Positions 1 to 12,100 of a stretch of 64,000 bases of DNA are shown piece by piece. Position 1 is the first letter of the stretch, and the number at the start of each line of letters is the position of its first letter. Made by a program: the position numbers and the translations under genes. Below the pieces are notes generated by a model. That model saw nothing but the letters and a program-made list of their open reading frames with translations, ran no database searches and was not told where the DNA came from. The stretch spans positions 30,698,761 through 30,762,760 of the forward strand of contig JAVTVX010000012.1 of the NCBI GenBank assembly GCA_033439265.1, in the 5' to 3' direction. The DNA comes from Dillenia suffruticosa (taxonomy: Eukaryota; Streptophyta; Magnoliopsida; Dilleniales; Dilleniaceae).

Positions 1-133
1 CTAAATATTTGCGACGCGTCATTAGCGACGAAAAATTGTTCGTCGCTAAATCCGTAGTTAATGTTTTTAACGACGAATTTTTCTAAAATTTTCGTCGCTA
101 AATCCGTTGCTAAAACCGTGTTTTTTTGTAGTG
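1..133. mobile_element. 3' end of a CACTA-type DNA transposon, running in from the left edge
   Basis: The segment ends in TTTTTTTGTAGTG, the reverse complement of the CACTACAAAAA terminus typical of plant CACTA (En/Spm-like) transposons. Before it come subterminal short inverted motifs of the type GCGACGAAAA / TTCGTCGCTAAAT, the same motif class as in the elements at 4449-5416 and 59292-60780. The sequence to its right (134 onward) matches the right-hand LTR at 1570 onward, so this end sits inside an LTR. The left end and any transposase lie outside the window. Confidence 0.7.
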
Positions 134-896
134 GTAAAACGCTCTGAATTAAGTTATTTAGTATTTGTTTGAAACTTTTAACTCAAACTTTTATTATCGG
201 CCCAACTGGAACTTGAGTTGAATTTTATAAATTTCTTGCAGTTTTGATGATCACATCATTCCCCCCTTCTTGACAATGATCTGTCCCCAAATCGTCACAT
301 GTGTTAAAATGCATCCGCAACCGCATTTTGTTTGGGAAAAGTCTCGATGAATTCAATCCATCGAATATGTCTCTTACCTTCTTAATGAATTAACAACTCT
401 TTGAATTTAATTCAAAAATAATTGTCTTGTGAAATTCAAAGAAAGAATAACAAGAAAAATAAAGAAGGAAAATAAGTGAAAAATAAGGAAAGTCGTAAAT
501 TTGGACAAATTCTAAATTAAGAAAGAAACAAATATGGAATGAATTAAATAAGAAAGGTGAATAAAGGAAGAAAATAATGAAGGTGAACAAATAAGGAAAA
601 AGAAGAAATAAAGAATGAACAACAAAAGAAAAGAAAAAAATTGGTAGCTGCCTTTGTTTTTAATCAATTTTTTTCACAGCCCTTTTTTTTTTTGGAACTA
701 CGGCAACACAAGAAAATATCAAGGATGAAAGATACCAAAAAAAATAAATTAAATAAATTAAATCCACGAACAAAGAATTTTGTTTTTTGTGATAAATTGA
801 AGTTAGAGATAATATTAAGATCGAAATACAAATAAGAACAAAAAAAGATGAAAAATTATAGACAAATATGAACAATTCGAAGGGTAACCCGAAATT

Positions 897-908
897 GCTC
901 TGATACCA
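897..908 (-). other. Primer-binding site (initiator tRNA-Met type) of the deleted LTR element
   Basis: The complement reads TGGTATCAGAGC, the usual plant retrotransposon primer-binding site for tRNA-iMet. It lies five bases inside the LTR edge on the minus strand. Confidence 0.65.
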
Positions 909-913
909 ACTAA

Positions 914-1681
914 TGTGAACCCATTGGGTGTAGAAACCCTAAAACCCACAAACAATTAATTTAGTCTAAAAAAAATTCGTTCCAACGAATTATTTGAACC
1001 AATAGAATTAAAGATTTTAACTCTTGCCCTAAAGGAGAAATAACCTAAAATATATGACGTTAGACTCGTTTCTCACTAGATCAAGAATCTTGGTATAAAA
1101 ATAGAATGAAGGACGCCACAACTTAAATAGTTCGAAACTTAAATTGATAAGTCAAAAAATTAAACAAAACACATATCTTGAATAAATTCAAAGTTCTCAA
1201 AAGAACAAAACATGTGTGAAGAACCCTTACAATTTTATTAATTCTCTCCAAAAGTGTTGTTTTTATACACAATGTATAATGGTATATTTATAACCTAAAC
1301 GTAAAGATTTAATTGACAACTAAAAATTTAGTAATTCTCTAAACAATAAAGAATTAAGAAACTAAAATATAAATTATAAAAATAAAAATAAAAATTAGGA
1401 AACTAAATAAATCAAACTATTTTGATCAGATTTTGTTGTTATTTTTCTTTATTTTCATACTCCCTTGGTTTTGGGTAGTTTTGGACCTTTTATTTTTCTA
1501 ACTGTGCTTGTATAAGTATAATTAAGTCCCATTTTGATTTTTCATTCATTTGGGTTTCAATTTTTTATCGTAAAACCCTCTGATATTTCTTTAAACCTTT
1601 TAACTCGAACTTTTGTTATCGGTCCAACTGAAACTTGAGTTTGAATCTTGTAAATTTTTTGCAGTGTTGATGATCACATCA
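914..1681 (-). repeat. 5' LTR of the deleted minus-strand LTR element
   Basis: This 768-bp repeat is bounded by TGTGAACCC at one end and GATCACATCA at the other. Its last 110 bp are repeated at 134-258 with scattered substitutions. The boundary at 914 is set by the adjacent primer-binding site. Confidence 0.6.
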
Positions 1682-3078
1682 TTGGGGATGGCAGGAGTAT
1701 AAGTTTTTGGTTTGATTGCCGGTAGGGGAATGAGGTGTTAGCTAATAAAGCTACTGTCCCGCTGGTCAATGGCGACAAAGTCATCAAGGTTAGACATTTC
1801 ATCAATGAGGAGGGTAATTGGAGACTCGAAGAGCTGATGAGGGTTGTTCCGAGAGAGAAAGTGGAGAAAGCTAGAGCCATGCTTATCCCTAGAGGAGATA
1901 GTAGAGGTGACACCTAGATTTGGAAAGATAATCCAAATGGTGACTTCACTGTGGCCTCAGCCTATTGGCTGCAGAAGAAGGATCCCAACAGAAAGGAAAG
2001 TGAGGCTACGGACTTACAATGGATCTGGAAGGAGGACTTCCCAGAGAGAGTGAAATTGTTGCTATGGCTAACTGCTAAGGGTAGATTGTTATCAAATGGA
2101 GAGATGGAGAGAAGAGGGATCATTCAAGACGGTGTTTGTGGCATTTGCAAGAATGAGGAGGAATTGCTTGATCATGTGCTTAGGGCCCGTAGTCTCGCGA
2201 AGAACATATGGACAGAGTTAGTAAAGGGTATCGATAGTAATAAAGATTTCTAGAGTAGGTGCTTTCCTGGATGGTTGAAGGATGGGGCCAATAAGAAGTT
2301 CAAGCTTCAAATTGAAGACCAAGATCTCACTTTCAGGATTGCTGCGTGGGCTATTCGGAAGTCAAGATGCAATATAGTCTATCAAAAGAAGTAGGAACCC
2401 GCTTATTATATAGTTAACAAAGTTCTGAGCATGGTTACGGACAGCAGAAGGAAAAGAAGTATAGATAATGGTGAAGTGGAGAAGAGGTTAGTTAGCCGGA
2501 AGTGTCCCAGGGAAGGAGTGGTGAAGCTTAATGTTGATGGTGCTGCGAATCTCGTGAAAGGCCAAGCCAGTGCAGGTGGAATCTATAGAAACTGGAGAGG
2601 GAATTGGCTTCTCGGTCTCTACAGCAATGTAGGAAGGACGAATGGTGAAATGGCAGAACTATGGAGTCTTGAGGAGGGTTTCTAGCTAGCTAAAAGAAGG
2701 ATGTTAGGTGCTCTCGAGGTGGAAAGTGATTCGCTGTCTTTGGTCAGTGCCGTGAATGAAGGAGTTGGTAAAAACCACCCTTGGAGGAACCTTATTCATG
2801 ACTGTAGAATGTTGATGAGAGACTTAGGAGTGACAGAGATAAACCACATCTTCAGGGAAGCCAACAGGTGTGCCGATAAGTTGGCTGAGTTGGGGCAATG
2901 TGTGGAGACTGGATGTCATGTAATGACGAGCCCCCCAAGAGCGCTTAGTGACCGGCTGCTGAAGGATGCAAGGGGTGTTTCTTGGGTCAGAAAAATGAGG
3001 ACGGTTCCTCCTTAGCTGCTGCTGGTTTTGCTGGTTTGTGTTTTGGTTATCTGTATTCACCAAAAAAAAAAAAAAAAA
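1682..3078 (+). mobile_element. LINE 3' part: zinc-finger RVT region, RNase H domain and poly(A) tail
   Basis: Broken reading frames on the plus strand give the 3' part of a plant L1-type ORF2. They begin with a GDGRSISFWFD segment at 1682, then a cysteine motif (CGICKNEEELLDH, about 2140-2175) typical of the zf-RVT region. An RNase H domain follows (about 2520-2900) with NVDGA, a conserved E in AELWSLEEG, VESDS and EANRCADKLAE. Stop codons at about 1915, 2251, 2392 and 2683 interrupt it, so it is inactive. A short 3' UTR ends in a 17-base A run (3062-3078), the usual LINE 3' end. The reverse transcriptase proper is missing; the left edge coincides with the LTR boundary at 1681, which suggests that the LTR element landed in this LINE. 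Confidence 0.8.
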
Positions 3079-3826
3079 GTAATATCTCACTTTCCGGAGT
3101 TGAAAGGACAAGGTGGCATATGCAGCACCCAATATTCATTGCAAATGTTATCGGTTGTCATCACAATGACCCATTTTCCCACGTTGAAATGGCAAGGTAG
3201 TATTTGCAATCCTATTGATATCGCAATGTCCTGTTTCCCACAAGGTATACAATATGCGATGACACTTAGCATCATAGAAGATATCACAATCTGTAAACTT
3301 TCTCTCTACAAATAGTCTTGGTTTCCGTCTTAACTCTCACACTCTTAACTAATCATTACCTCTTTGTTTTCACTCCCTCTATTAGTCGATCCTTTCTCTC
3401 ATAGACATTTATTTGAAAAACATTTTAAAAATAATAAAACTAATTTTAATGTATTGCGATAAACTTTGAGATGAATTGGAATAGATTATTTTAAAAATCA
3501 TATAAATTTGGTATGCAATTTTAGACGCACGCCACATCACAAATATCAATTGCCATAACATCCCATCGCAAAATATGGGACAAACTTTGCAATGTCCTAT
3601 GTAGCATCGCAAAACATTATGGGGCAATTTGCAATGAAATTTATATTTTAATAAATAGCGGCACAATTTGTAACACCGTCCGTCACGTAACAATTGGAAA
3701 AAAAAAAAAAATTGGCATGAGCTCATTTGCGACACATTTTTTGTCGTCACAAATGGCGTCCAAAAAAAAAAATTGCAACCCAATTGTCTTTGTTTTGCAA
3801 TGCAACGACCTGGTTTTTATGTAGTG
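3079..3826. mobile_element. Probable non-autonomous CACTA-like element (right end clear, left end unclear)
   Basis: The right end reads GGTTTTTATGTAGTG (3812-3826), close to the reverse complement of a CACTA terminus. The interior repeats short motifs such as ATCGCAATGTCC and TTGCAATG in both orientations, and has no supported coding sequence. No matching left terminus is seen next to the LINE poly(A) tail, so the extent is a guess. Confidence 0.35.
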
Positions 3827-4448
3827 ATAAATATATATATGTTGATTTCTTCTTTCTCTATGATTCTTTGATTCTCTTGCCTAGGGTTTAGATTCTCTCT
3901 TTGGCTTCATATGGTCGCCATGTTTTGATTGGTTGGGGTTAAATTATTGTCTTTGTGCTTTATTCTTGTAATTGTTTTCCCATCAATTTTTTTTTTTTTT
4001 TTTTTGGTTTAAAGTGTTATGTAAAATAACAAAAATAGAAGCATAACATTAGCTTATGAGACATTGAACTTAAACTTTGGTTTCTCTATGGACGGATAAC
4101 CCAATTTTGTGGCACTCAAATAGATTGTCATAGAATTTAATGGTTTATATTGGTCACTATAATCAATAGATATAGTGTTAATCTGAACACTTGTGGTGCC
4201 ACGAAAGTCCGCATCACATACTAAGGACCTAATCATTACCTTCACAAGAAAAAAATACTCCGCCAATCGAATATAGTAAACCTTAGAAGATCTTAGATGA
4301 ACTCTAAATCCTCGTCCCTCATTCGATTCCTTTCCGTTAAGGTTTTATGTTTGTTTAATTTGTTAGAATTAGGTTTACATTAACTAATTAACATTTATAG
4401 CTTCCACATTTGGTCATTGATGCTCTTCCTTGCATATGGGATTGATGC
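3827..4448. other. Non-coding stretch, nothing recognised
   Basis: AT-rich sequence with a long T run near 3990-4005. Open frames here are short and have no recognisable domain. Confidence 0.5.
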
Positions 4449-5416
4449 ATGCATCGCAAGAAAACACGTTATCAGCGATAAAAAATTATTGACGAAAAAA
4501 AATACGTCGATAATAGCGACGGATTAATATCGAACTGAATATCGAGAGACTAGCAATGGATTAGCGATAAAAAATTTTCCGTCGTTAATCCGTTGCTGTA
4601 ATGGTCCACAGTAAAAAAAAATCCGTAAAACGTATCAACGACGGATTACCGATAAAATTTTTAACGCCAAAAATTTTCCGTCGGTATAGTAGTAAAGGGT
4701 ACAAAAATAAATAAATAAATATAGCTATCAGCGACGGATTAGTGACTGATTAACGACGGAAATTTTAGCGACAGATTACCGATGAATTTTTTTAAATTTT
4801 TTTAATTTTTTCAATTTTTAAATTTTTAAATTTTTAAATTTTTCTTTTTTATTTTATTTTGTGAAAAAATAATATTATTTTATTTTTAAAAATTTTGTAA
4901 TATTTTATTTTAAATTATTATTTTATAATAAATATCATTTTATTATTTCCTTTTTGTAATATTTTATTATTATTATGTTATAATAAAATATCATTTTAAA
5001 TTATTTTATTATTAAAAATAGTATAAAGAAGATAACAAATATAAAAAAAAAATAAGTGAAGAGAATCTAATGTGATGCGGTTGTTGTGGTGTTTTATGGT
5101 TTTTGATTATGCGTAGGTTGCGGTTGGAAAAGCAAGTCAGCACATGGGCAGGTGTGAGGGTCGGGCGAGCAGGTGTCACAGGCGAAACGCGTGGAGCCGT
5201 GCCTGAAAACTCAAAAATCAACGACGAAATATTTTCTCACTGATTTTTTTCATATTTTTTTTAGCGACGGATTTTTCCGTTGTTGATAATTAACGGGATC
5301 ATGGTTACTGACGAATTTAGTGAAAGAAAAAATCCGTTGTTGATACCTTTTAGTGACGAAAAATGAACTTTCAGCGATAAATTTTTCTATTACTGAAACT
5401 CTGTTTTCTAGTAGTA
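4449..5416. mobile_element. Non-autonomous CACTA-like element with TCGTCG/CGACGA palindromic subterminal repeats
   Basis: The left end, GCAAGAAAACACGTTATCAGCG, resembles a decayed CACTACAAGAAAAC terminus, and the right end TTTTCTAGTAGTA (to 5416) mirrors it. Both flanks are packed with short direct and inverted motifs around GCGACGGATT / AATTTTCCGTCG, the arrangement known for transposase-binding subterminal repeats in CACTA elements. The centre is very AT-rich. No transposase is present. Confidence 0.55.
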
Positions 5417-6431
5417 ATACTTACCATGAAATATATTTTTTAATATTTAAATCAATCGGTATTTATATTTATATTTCGATTAATCTAACCTAAACTATTG
5501 TCGATTTTTCTTAAAAATAACTCTTTCAATATAATTATTTTTATTCTTAAAATTTAAACTCAAATTAATCCTCTCCTATGTTTTTTCTGCTGGCCAACTA
5601 TCTATTGCTCGCCACCAACCATTGATTGAGAGCGAGTTGTGCATTTGCGACTCAAATATAAAATGTCCCGAACAGTTGTCACATAACTTCACATAATTTT
5701 TTTTTTTTTTTTACATCTTTTTAGAAATATGTGTGCTTGAAAACCATCTTCCAATACCGTCATCTTCAATGGTTTCATTGGCCACTGCTCTTTTAGTTGC
5801 TCCAATATTAGGAAGCAAAAGAAATAGCATTCGGAAGCATAAGGCATAAATCACTCTTTGTGATCAACGGTTTCAAAATCATCATCACAGAAAATGACTT
5901 TCAAATTAGTCAAAAAATAAAATAAAATATAGATTTGATAATTTTGTTAATATGATAAATTAAATTCTAATATTTTAATTTTAATTTAATGTGAAGATAC
6001 ATTTGTATTTTAACATAACAGCCACGAATTAGTAAAAAAAATTTTAAAAAAAAATGATGTTCCATCTTCTTTTTTTCTTTTTCTTTTTTTTGGGAAGGAA
6101 TTTGAATTTTACTTATCTTGCCTCACGGCCACAAAGAAAACATCCCTCAAGATAGCATTTGGAAAAGTTGAAATGAGTTTTCACTTGGAAAAACATGGAG
6201 GAAAAACTCAATATGTTCCCACAAGCTGAGTTGAGTTGGTATGATGACACAGACACTCAGAGGAAAAACCAATGACTCCAGTGTGCAAGCCCCACCAATT
6301 CAGTCCTGAACTTTCAAGTTTCAATGCGATATCTTTAAATATTCATGAAAAGTTTGAAATGAAATACTAATAGCTATCTCCAATTTCCTGCCTTGTCTCA
6401 TGTATTGGAACCCCTGCAACGGTAGCATGCC
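5417..6431. other. Non-coding AT-rich stretch
   Basis: No frame with recognisable domains on either strand. Contains T-rich runs near 5699-5712 and 6070-6095. Confidence 0.5.
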
Positions 6432-6540
6432 CTTTTTTTTTTTTTACATGAGATTATAAAAATTATAAAAAATATATATTCAAAAAATTCAAACCCAAGA
6501 TTTAAACAGTCATAGCATACTTATTTCTAACACTCCGGTC
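6432..6540 (-). mobile_element. Possible decayed SINE (minus strand)
   Basis: A T run at its left (the tail, on the complement) is followed by a box-B-like TTCAAACCC. Spacing is similar to the clearer SINE copies at 38552-38728 and 58455-58644. The match is weak. Confidence 0.3.
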
Positions 6541-6545
6541 AATAT

Positions 6546-6990
6546 TTAATTTGCGAGACCAACGAGGAGGGACCTCCAACTAATGAGACTATCCTCTTTT
6601 GCCGGCATAAAGACCGAGAGGACTACACACGGTTCCTCTGTGAACAAGATAATACTCCTTGCAAGCTTATCCGCAGCAAGATAAGATAAGGGGCAGAGAA
6701 GACCTTCTAATTCATGTTCTTCTGGAGCCACCAAATGGATTGAACAAACACAGACTTCCACATAAGATTTATTCCCCTAAGACAACAATTTGTAGACACA
6801 ATTCTCTATAGCCAAATAGAGAGGTCCAAAACAAAGAACCAACTTCCAAGCAAATGAGCATTTTATCTGGACCATACTTGCATGACTGAGTACAATCTCT
6901 AAACAAATGCAAGGTAGAATCTCAGGTGTGTTACATACAAGTAGTGGCAGAGCCGCATAAAAAGGAGGGTGGACAATTGCCTCCACTAAA
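6546..6990 (-). mobile_element. Decayed LINE fragment (minus strand)
   Basis: Minus-strand frames carry the pattern CNTPEILPCICLEIVLSHASM, which resembles the zinc-finger RVT region of plant LINE ORF2 (cysteine, then HLFRDC-A-x-VW). It continues into a W/F-rich stretch. Frames are interrupted several times. No reverse transcriptase motif or poly(A) tail is seen, so it is a fragment. Confidence 0.4.
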
Positions 6991-7160
6991 TCAAAAATAA
7001 TTCTATCAATTCTTACGTATCAAATATATGAGATTCTTTTTACATGTCGAATAAATATTATCTCATTCAATCTAAAATATTGCCCCCACTAAGATCAGTC
7101 ACTGCCCTAGTGAAAATATTTTATCCTCTCTGCCCTTGGGTCCAGGATCCACCATTGCAT
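6947..7160. mobile_element. Possible small non-autonomous element with GTGGCAGAGCC end
   Basis: It starts with GTAGTGGCAGAGCCGC and ends near GGATCCACCATTGCA, an imperfect inverted repeat. The interior (GGACAATTGCCTCCAC) resembles short plant elements with GTGGCGGAGCC-type termini. No target duplication was verified. Confidence 0.3.
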
Positions 7161-7729
7161 GCAAGCCATAATCTCAAATGGTTTAAGATCATATCTAAAA
7201 TTCTCATCAACTAGATTTAGTGTAGATCGATCACCGGACCTATTGATGGTGCGTCTTCCTCCCAATTCCAATCCACGTTTGCCTGAAACCCTAAAAGTGT
7301 GGATCGCACGTCTTCTCTCCGAGTTGCCATGGCTATCATTGGAGATTCTAAGAATCCCATATAGCCTTCAACCATTCAATCGTCATTATGAGATTGGTTG
7401 CTTCCAAATACCCATTTGACATCTCATAATTCTCACTCTCTCAAATCAAATGTCATTTGATATGGAACGTTGTACCAAAAGTTTCAAAGGGAAATCCACC
7501 CTAAGAAATAAAAACCCCGATAGAAAATGTAGTCTCAATAATAAAAGTCTGAATAATAATCTAGATTATAGGTCTCTTAATGAATTTAAATAGCCTAGGA
7601 CAAAGGACTAAAATAAATAAAAAGAAAATAATAAATAATAAAGAAAATAACAATTTTTTAATTAAAATCTTAGGTTACTCAGCATCGAGGCATTGCGACG
7701 CATCGTTGCACATATCTCGAGAGCAAGAC
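7161..7729. other. Non-coding stretch, nothing recognised
   Basis: An 86-codon frame at 7159-7419 has no recognisable domain and an unremarkable start. I see no gene here. Confidence 0.45.
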
Positions 7730-7790
7730 GCACAAGTCTCTACAGTTGATCTTAGCCAAAAGGCCGAGAAAGGTATATGCACAAGTCTCT
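7730..7790. repeat. 12-bp target-site duplication around the U2 fragment
   Basis: GCACAAGTCTCT occurs at 7730-7741 and again at 7779-7790, immediately on each side of the 37-bp U2 insert. The next bases outward differ (CG before one, TG before the other), so the repeat is bounded. Confidence 0.8.
7742..7778 (-). pseudogene. 3'-truncated U2 snRNA pseudogene (first about 35 nt only)
   Basis: On the minus strand 7776-7746 reads exactly as the first 31 bases of U2 snRNA (starts ATACCTTTCTCGGCC, then TTTTGGCTAAGATCAA). Three or four more bases agree with one mismatch, then identity stops. The insert is flanked by perfect 12-bp direct repeats GCACAAGTCTCT at 7730-7741 and 7779-7790. A U2 gene would be about 196 nt and have an upstream element and TATA box; neither is here. 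This is the pattern of a retroposed, 3'-truncated snRNA copy made by LINE machinery. Confidence 0.8.
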
Positions 7791-8680
7791 TCACACCATC
7801 AACTACCTCCGAACTTGCTTTGGGCCCTTTTAACCCCTTCTCGAAGGCCCTTTGGCCTCCTCTTTTTTTTTTGGGTTCCTCTTTGTATCATAAATTTGCT
7901 CTCCAGACTTGCTCTTTAGCTTGAACATTCAGTACACAGATTTGATGACCATCTTTCCCATATCAAATTTTCCCATTCCATTTTAATTCATAATTTATTA
8001 AATTCTATTCATCGGAGCAAAAATTTAATTCTTAATTAAGAGATATCCCGTTGAAAAAGTAATAATTTATAATTAGTTAATTGTGAGAAGTCGAAAACTA
8101 TCAATTGAAATATTATGTTGAATCCAATAATAATTATTAAAATTCAAGATAATTTAATTTACACAAGCATTTTTTTCTTTGTCAAGTAAAAATATGATTG
8201 GCCTCTCTTTTAAAATAAAAATTACCTAAATTTTGTGATTAAGCAATTAACTTAAATGATTATATTATGATTTTAATGGTTATAAAAATAATTATTAAGC
8301 ATCATATATTAGTTAATAACTTTTAAAAAATGGGGGGATCCCTCGCCCATGCTTCACTCCTTCCAGCATGCGAAAATGTATTTTGTCATTTGTAACTTTC
8401 TTTAGTTTCGATACTTAAGTTTAGATGCTTAACATGTAATTTTGTCATTTTTAAAACTCAACTAGTTTTCTAAATCATCTTGACAAAATAAAAAACAATT
8501 GAAAATACAAAGTATTTAATACATCAAAACCTAAAAAATAAAAATTAGTTTAACTACAAAGAATAATATATTTTTCTTTACAATGTTCAAGTTTTCGTTT
8601 TCTTTAAAAAATTATTAGGATATAGATAGCAATGGGAGGGGAATTCGAGCATCCCACTCTCTGAAACTATAAAAAGAAAT
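7791..8680. other. Non-coding AT-rich stretch
   Basis: No supported gene or element. The sequence runs up to the LTR boundary at 8681. Confidence 0.45.
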
Positions 8681-9150
8681 TGAAGGTTTTAAAAATAACA
8701 ACAAACATATTTCACATGAATTTCAGAATTCAAATTGAATTAAAATCATTTATTTATTTTAACGATCGGTTATTTTAGATTAAAAAGATATCACAAAATC
8801 AATCAAATACCTTTTGTGAAATGATCAACCATTTTCAAGAAGTCTCTCTCTCTCCTTGAATGTGAGAAGAATCTATCGTTCTTTTCTCACTCTCAAAAAT
8901 GTCTTCTCATCATTCCTTTTTCTTTACATTCACATTAAAACCAAAAAGGTTATAGGAGTTTTTCTTGTCTTGAGAAAGTAAGAGAGAGAGAGAGAGAGGT
9001 AGTTTAGTGAGAGGGAGTTGAGGGATGGTTATCAAAAACTACTCCCTCCCTATGTTATCTCCCTTTCAAATTTCAAATATTAAAGAGGGTTTGGGTTTTG
9101 GGTCTACCCACATAGGCGGATCCACATCCATTTCCAACGTCTTCCACACA
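8681..9150 (-). repeat. Left LTR (3' LTR) of the minus-strand copia element
   Basis: Aligned with 16026-16498 over its length. Shared blocks include TTAAAGAGGGTTTGGGTTTT and TTTTCTTGTCTTGA. A short AG microsatellite (about 8980-8998) lies within it. Confidence 0.7.
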
Positions 9151-12100
9151 TACATTAGAGTTAGACTCGCACATAACGTGGTCATTATAATCAAATATTA
9201 TCAATTTTATATAGACATGTGGATCATATGATTTGCGACAATATAAAAAACTCTAGAACTATATACTGGTTAAGAATATATATTAACACACTTTCAATAT
9301 GGTGATGAGAACGTCGTTTCTCACTATACCCTAGATCCCTTTTAGAAGACACAGTCAACATATCTTTCATCTCTAAAAATAATGCAAGAGCATAATTGAC
9401 TTAAATCTAATAATGTATTCAAAATTGCATCTCTTAATACTAAGTTATAGATATAATTGATCGATTTATAAATACAGAATAATGTGTCGATCAAAGATGA
9501 TCTTTCTTTCAATTTTATTTTACTTACTTTTCTAAACATACACTGCCAAAGAGAATTAACCATAATTTTTTTGTGACATTTTAAAATAGTAACATTATAA
9601 TAAAATTTCAAGAGATAGTTAAAATTTCTAAAGGTATGAATCAAGATTAAATATGAATTTCCGGATCTCACAAAATGAGGTGAAGATGGATATATCATCT
9701 TATTACCTATATATTCATATAAACACACGTGGTATAAAGCACGTGTTACGATACTCTTTTTTCTCATTTAGAAGTATATATCTTCTTTTTTAAAATTAAT
9801 GTATCATACAAGTTTTATTTCAAATATGTACAACAGTTGACCTAAGTTTTCTTTCTTATAAATTTTTTAAAATCTCACAATATCAAGAAAAACTCATATC
9901 TGACTATTAAACAAATCCAATGGACTGTAGGGAATTCATTTCGATTATCATGGATATAGCATGCGGAACCGATAATCTCATTTTAGCACTCTAGTAAGAC
10001 CGGATTTATGTTAATCTATCATAAATTAATATTATCGCATCTCTATATATCACATTGACAATATAAGCAATCACTAATGTGAGAGAATCAATCTAAAAAA
10101 CGTAGATAAACTTTCAAGCATAGATATAATAATTTTGAATACAAAAATAAAATTTAAGTATGAATAAATATGAATATTATATGATATATATACATATATA
10201 TATTTTGTATATGATTATAATCACAATCATAATCACAAATACTATTATGACCTATGAAACCTAAGTAATCTAAAATGTCTCACAAACATATCTTAGGGCA
10301 CACATTGTAAAAGGACCAACCACCATTAAATGCATAGATATATATTTCAATATCATTTCTCTTTTTTTCAACCATGTACATGATAAAATTGATTTTTGTA
10401 TATTTGGTTTTGTTATCGTATTTGAAATCTCTAGTATAAGCAATAGATGATTCATTGTCATAATACAAGTTCTACTGAATTGTTTACTACTCCCAAATAT
10501 TATAAAATCTATTCAATCAAATTTCTTTCTAAATTGTAGAAACACATATCATAAATTTTGCTTTCATTATAATAAGAGATACACATATTTGTTTCTTACT
10601 ATTTCATTAGATTGCATTATTATTGAGTAAGAAAACATAATCAACGATTAATTTTTTCTCATCTAAATCACATCCTCAATCAGTATCAATGTATCTTCTC
10701 AATACTAGATCCTTTCCTTGATAACAAATAAAATAATCAGCAATTCTTTTTAGATATCACAATATCTTTTTCATAGCAATCCAATCACTCTTTTTTTAGA
10801 TTGGATTTATACCTGTTGACTAAATTCATAGTATAATAAATGTCGAGACGAGTATGTATCATAACATAATTCAAGCTTCCAATTGTGCTGGAATATAGTA
10901 TTTTGGATATTTCATCAATTTATCAACAGTTTTAAGCCATATGTCATTGCTTGAACTATCACTTTAACCATAGGAGTATCAACGATTTTGTAGTTTTCAA
11001 TTTTATGTCATTCTAAAGTCTTTATAATACGAGCCTTTATAATACAAAACTTTTAAGATAATCTTAATAATATCTTAGAACGATCTTTATGTATTTTAAT
11101 TTCTAATCTACCTCACCCATATATTTCATCTCAAAAATTAGAAGACAAATATTTCAGGATCTGAATGGCATACTTCTTATCATTCGCGGCTAACTATAGT
11201 TTCTCAACATATAAGGATGGAATTACAAATTTATCATCAGACTTCTTAATATAAATACAATGGTTTTCGTCTATTATGATAAAATCATGAGAAATTATAG
11301 TTTTATGAAATTTTAAATACCATTGTTTCAAAAACTAGTTAAGACCATAAATTAATTTATTCGATTTATATACTATGTCTTCTAACCTTTAATGAAAAAA
11401 AACCTCTAGTTAAGTCATATAAACTTTTTCCTCAAGTTTTATATTGAGAAAAACAGTTTGCACATTTTTCTAATATAATTCTAAATCCAAATTATCTATT
11501 ATTATCAACAACAGGCAAATAGAGATAAATTTCACTATTGGAAAAAAGTTTTCTCATAATCAACACTCTTTTACTGAGTATAGCTTTTTGCTATCAGTCG
11601 AGTCTTATACCTCTTAATAGTTTTATCTGTCTTATATTTGATTTTGAGATCCCACTTGTTCCCAATAACCTTGTGCCCTAATAGAAGTTCAACCAACTTT
11701 TAAAATATGGTTTGATCTCATTGACTCAAATTCTTCTTCTATTGTCTTTTCTATTCATTCTTGACAGGACTAGGTAGAATATCATCTACATTATTAGACT
11801 CTTCTTCATTTTCTGGAAAAATAATAAATATATGTCATTTATTCTCAAAATGACGATTCGACATTACTCTCTTAGACTTTTCCAAGTTGGAAATTCAGTT
11901 AGATCGCTAGATTTTGAATCCCTCCCACTAGGATTAATATCATTTTCTCGCTATTCCGATAATTCTCTATGGGCAGAGATATCTTTTGAATTAACTAATT
12001 CAAATAAAAACTCTATATTTTTCACGTCACCGCTGTTAGGAAATACATTTTTAAAAAATACGACGTTCTGTGATTCAATTTTTTGCTACAGTATTATCTC

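Larger units (their letters stand above)
134..1681 (-). mobile_element. Internally deleted LTR element, minus strand, broken
   Basis: The right-hand LTR (the 5' LTR) is 914-1681: it starts TG, ends CA, and its inner edge is next to a minus-strand primer-binding site. A partial left LTR (134-258) ends with the same GATGATCACATCA as the right one and aligns with 1570-1681. The purine-rich tract next to the left LTR (complement of CCCCCCTTCTTGACA, 261 on) is a polypurine tract as in gypsy-type elements. Only about 640 bp lies between the LTRs and no polymerase is visible, so this is a deleted or large-non-coding derivative. The left LTR is interrupted by the CACTA end at 133. The age cannot be read well because one LTR is partial. 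Confidence 0.65.

Noticed and set aside
5012-5221. A 69-codon minus-strand frame
   Set aside because: It lies inside the non-autonomous CACTA-like element and has no recognisable protein features.
7159-7419. An 86-codon open frame
   Set aside because: No domain, no splice or promoter support, and it lies between transposon remnants.
7742-7778. Functional U2 snRNA gene or antisense U2 transcript
   Set aside because: Only about 35 of roughly 196 bases are present and no snRNA promoter is seen.
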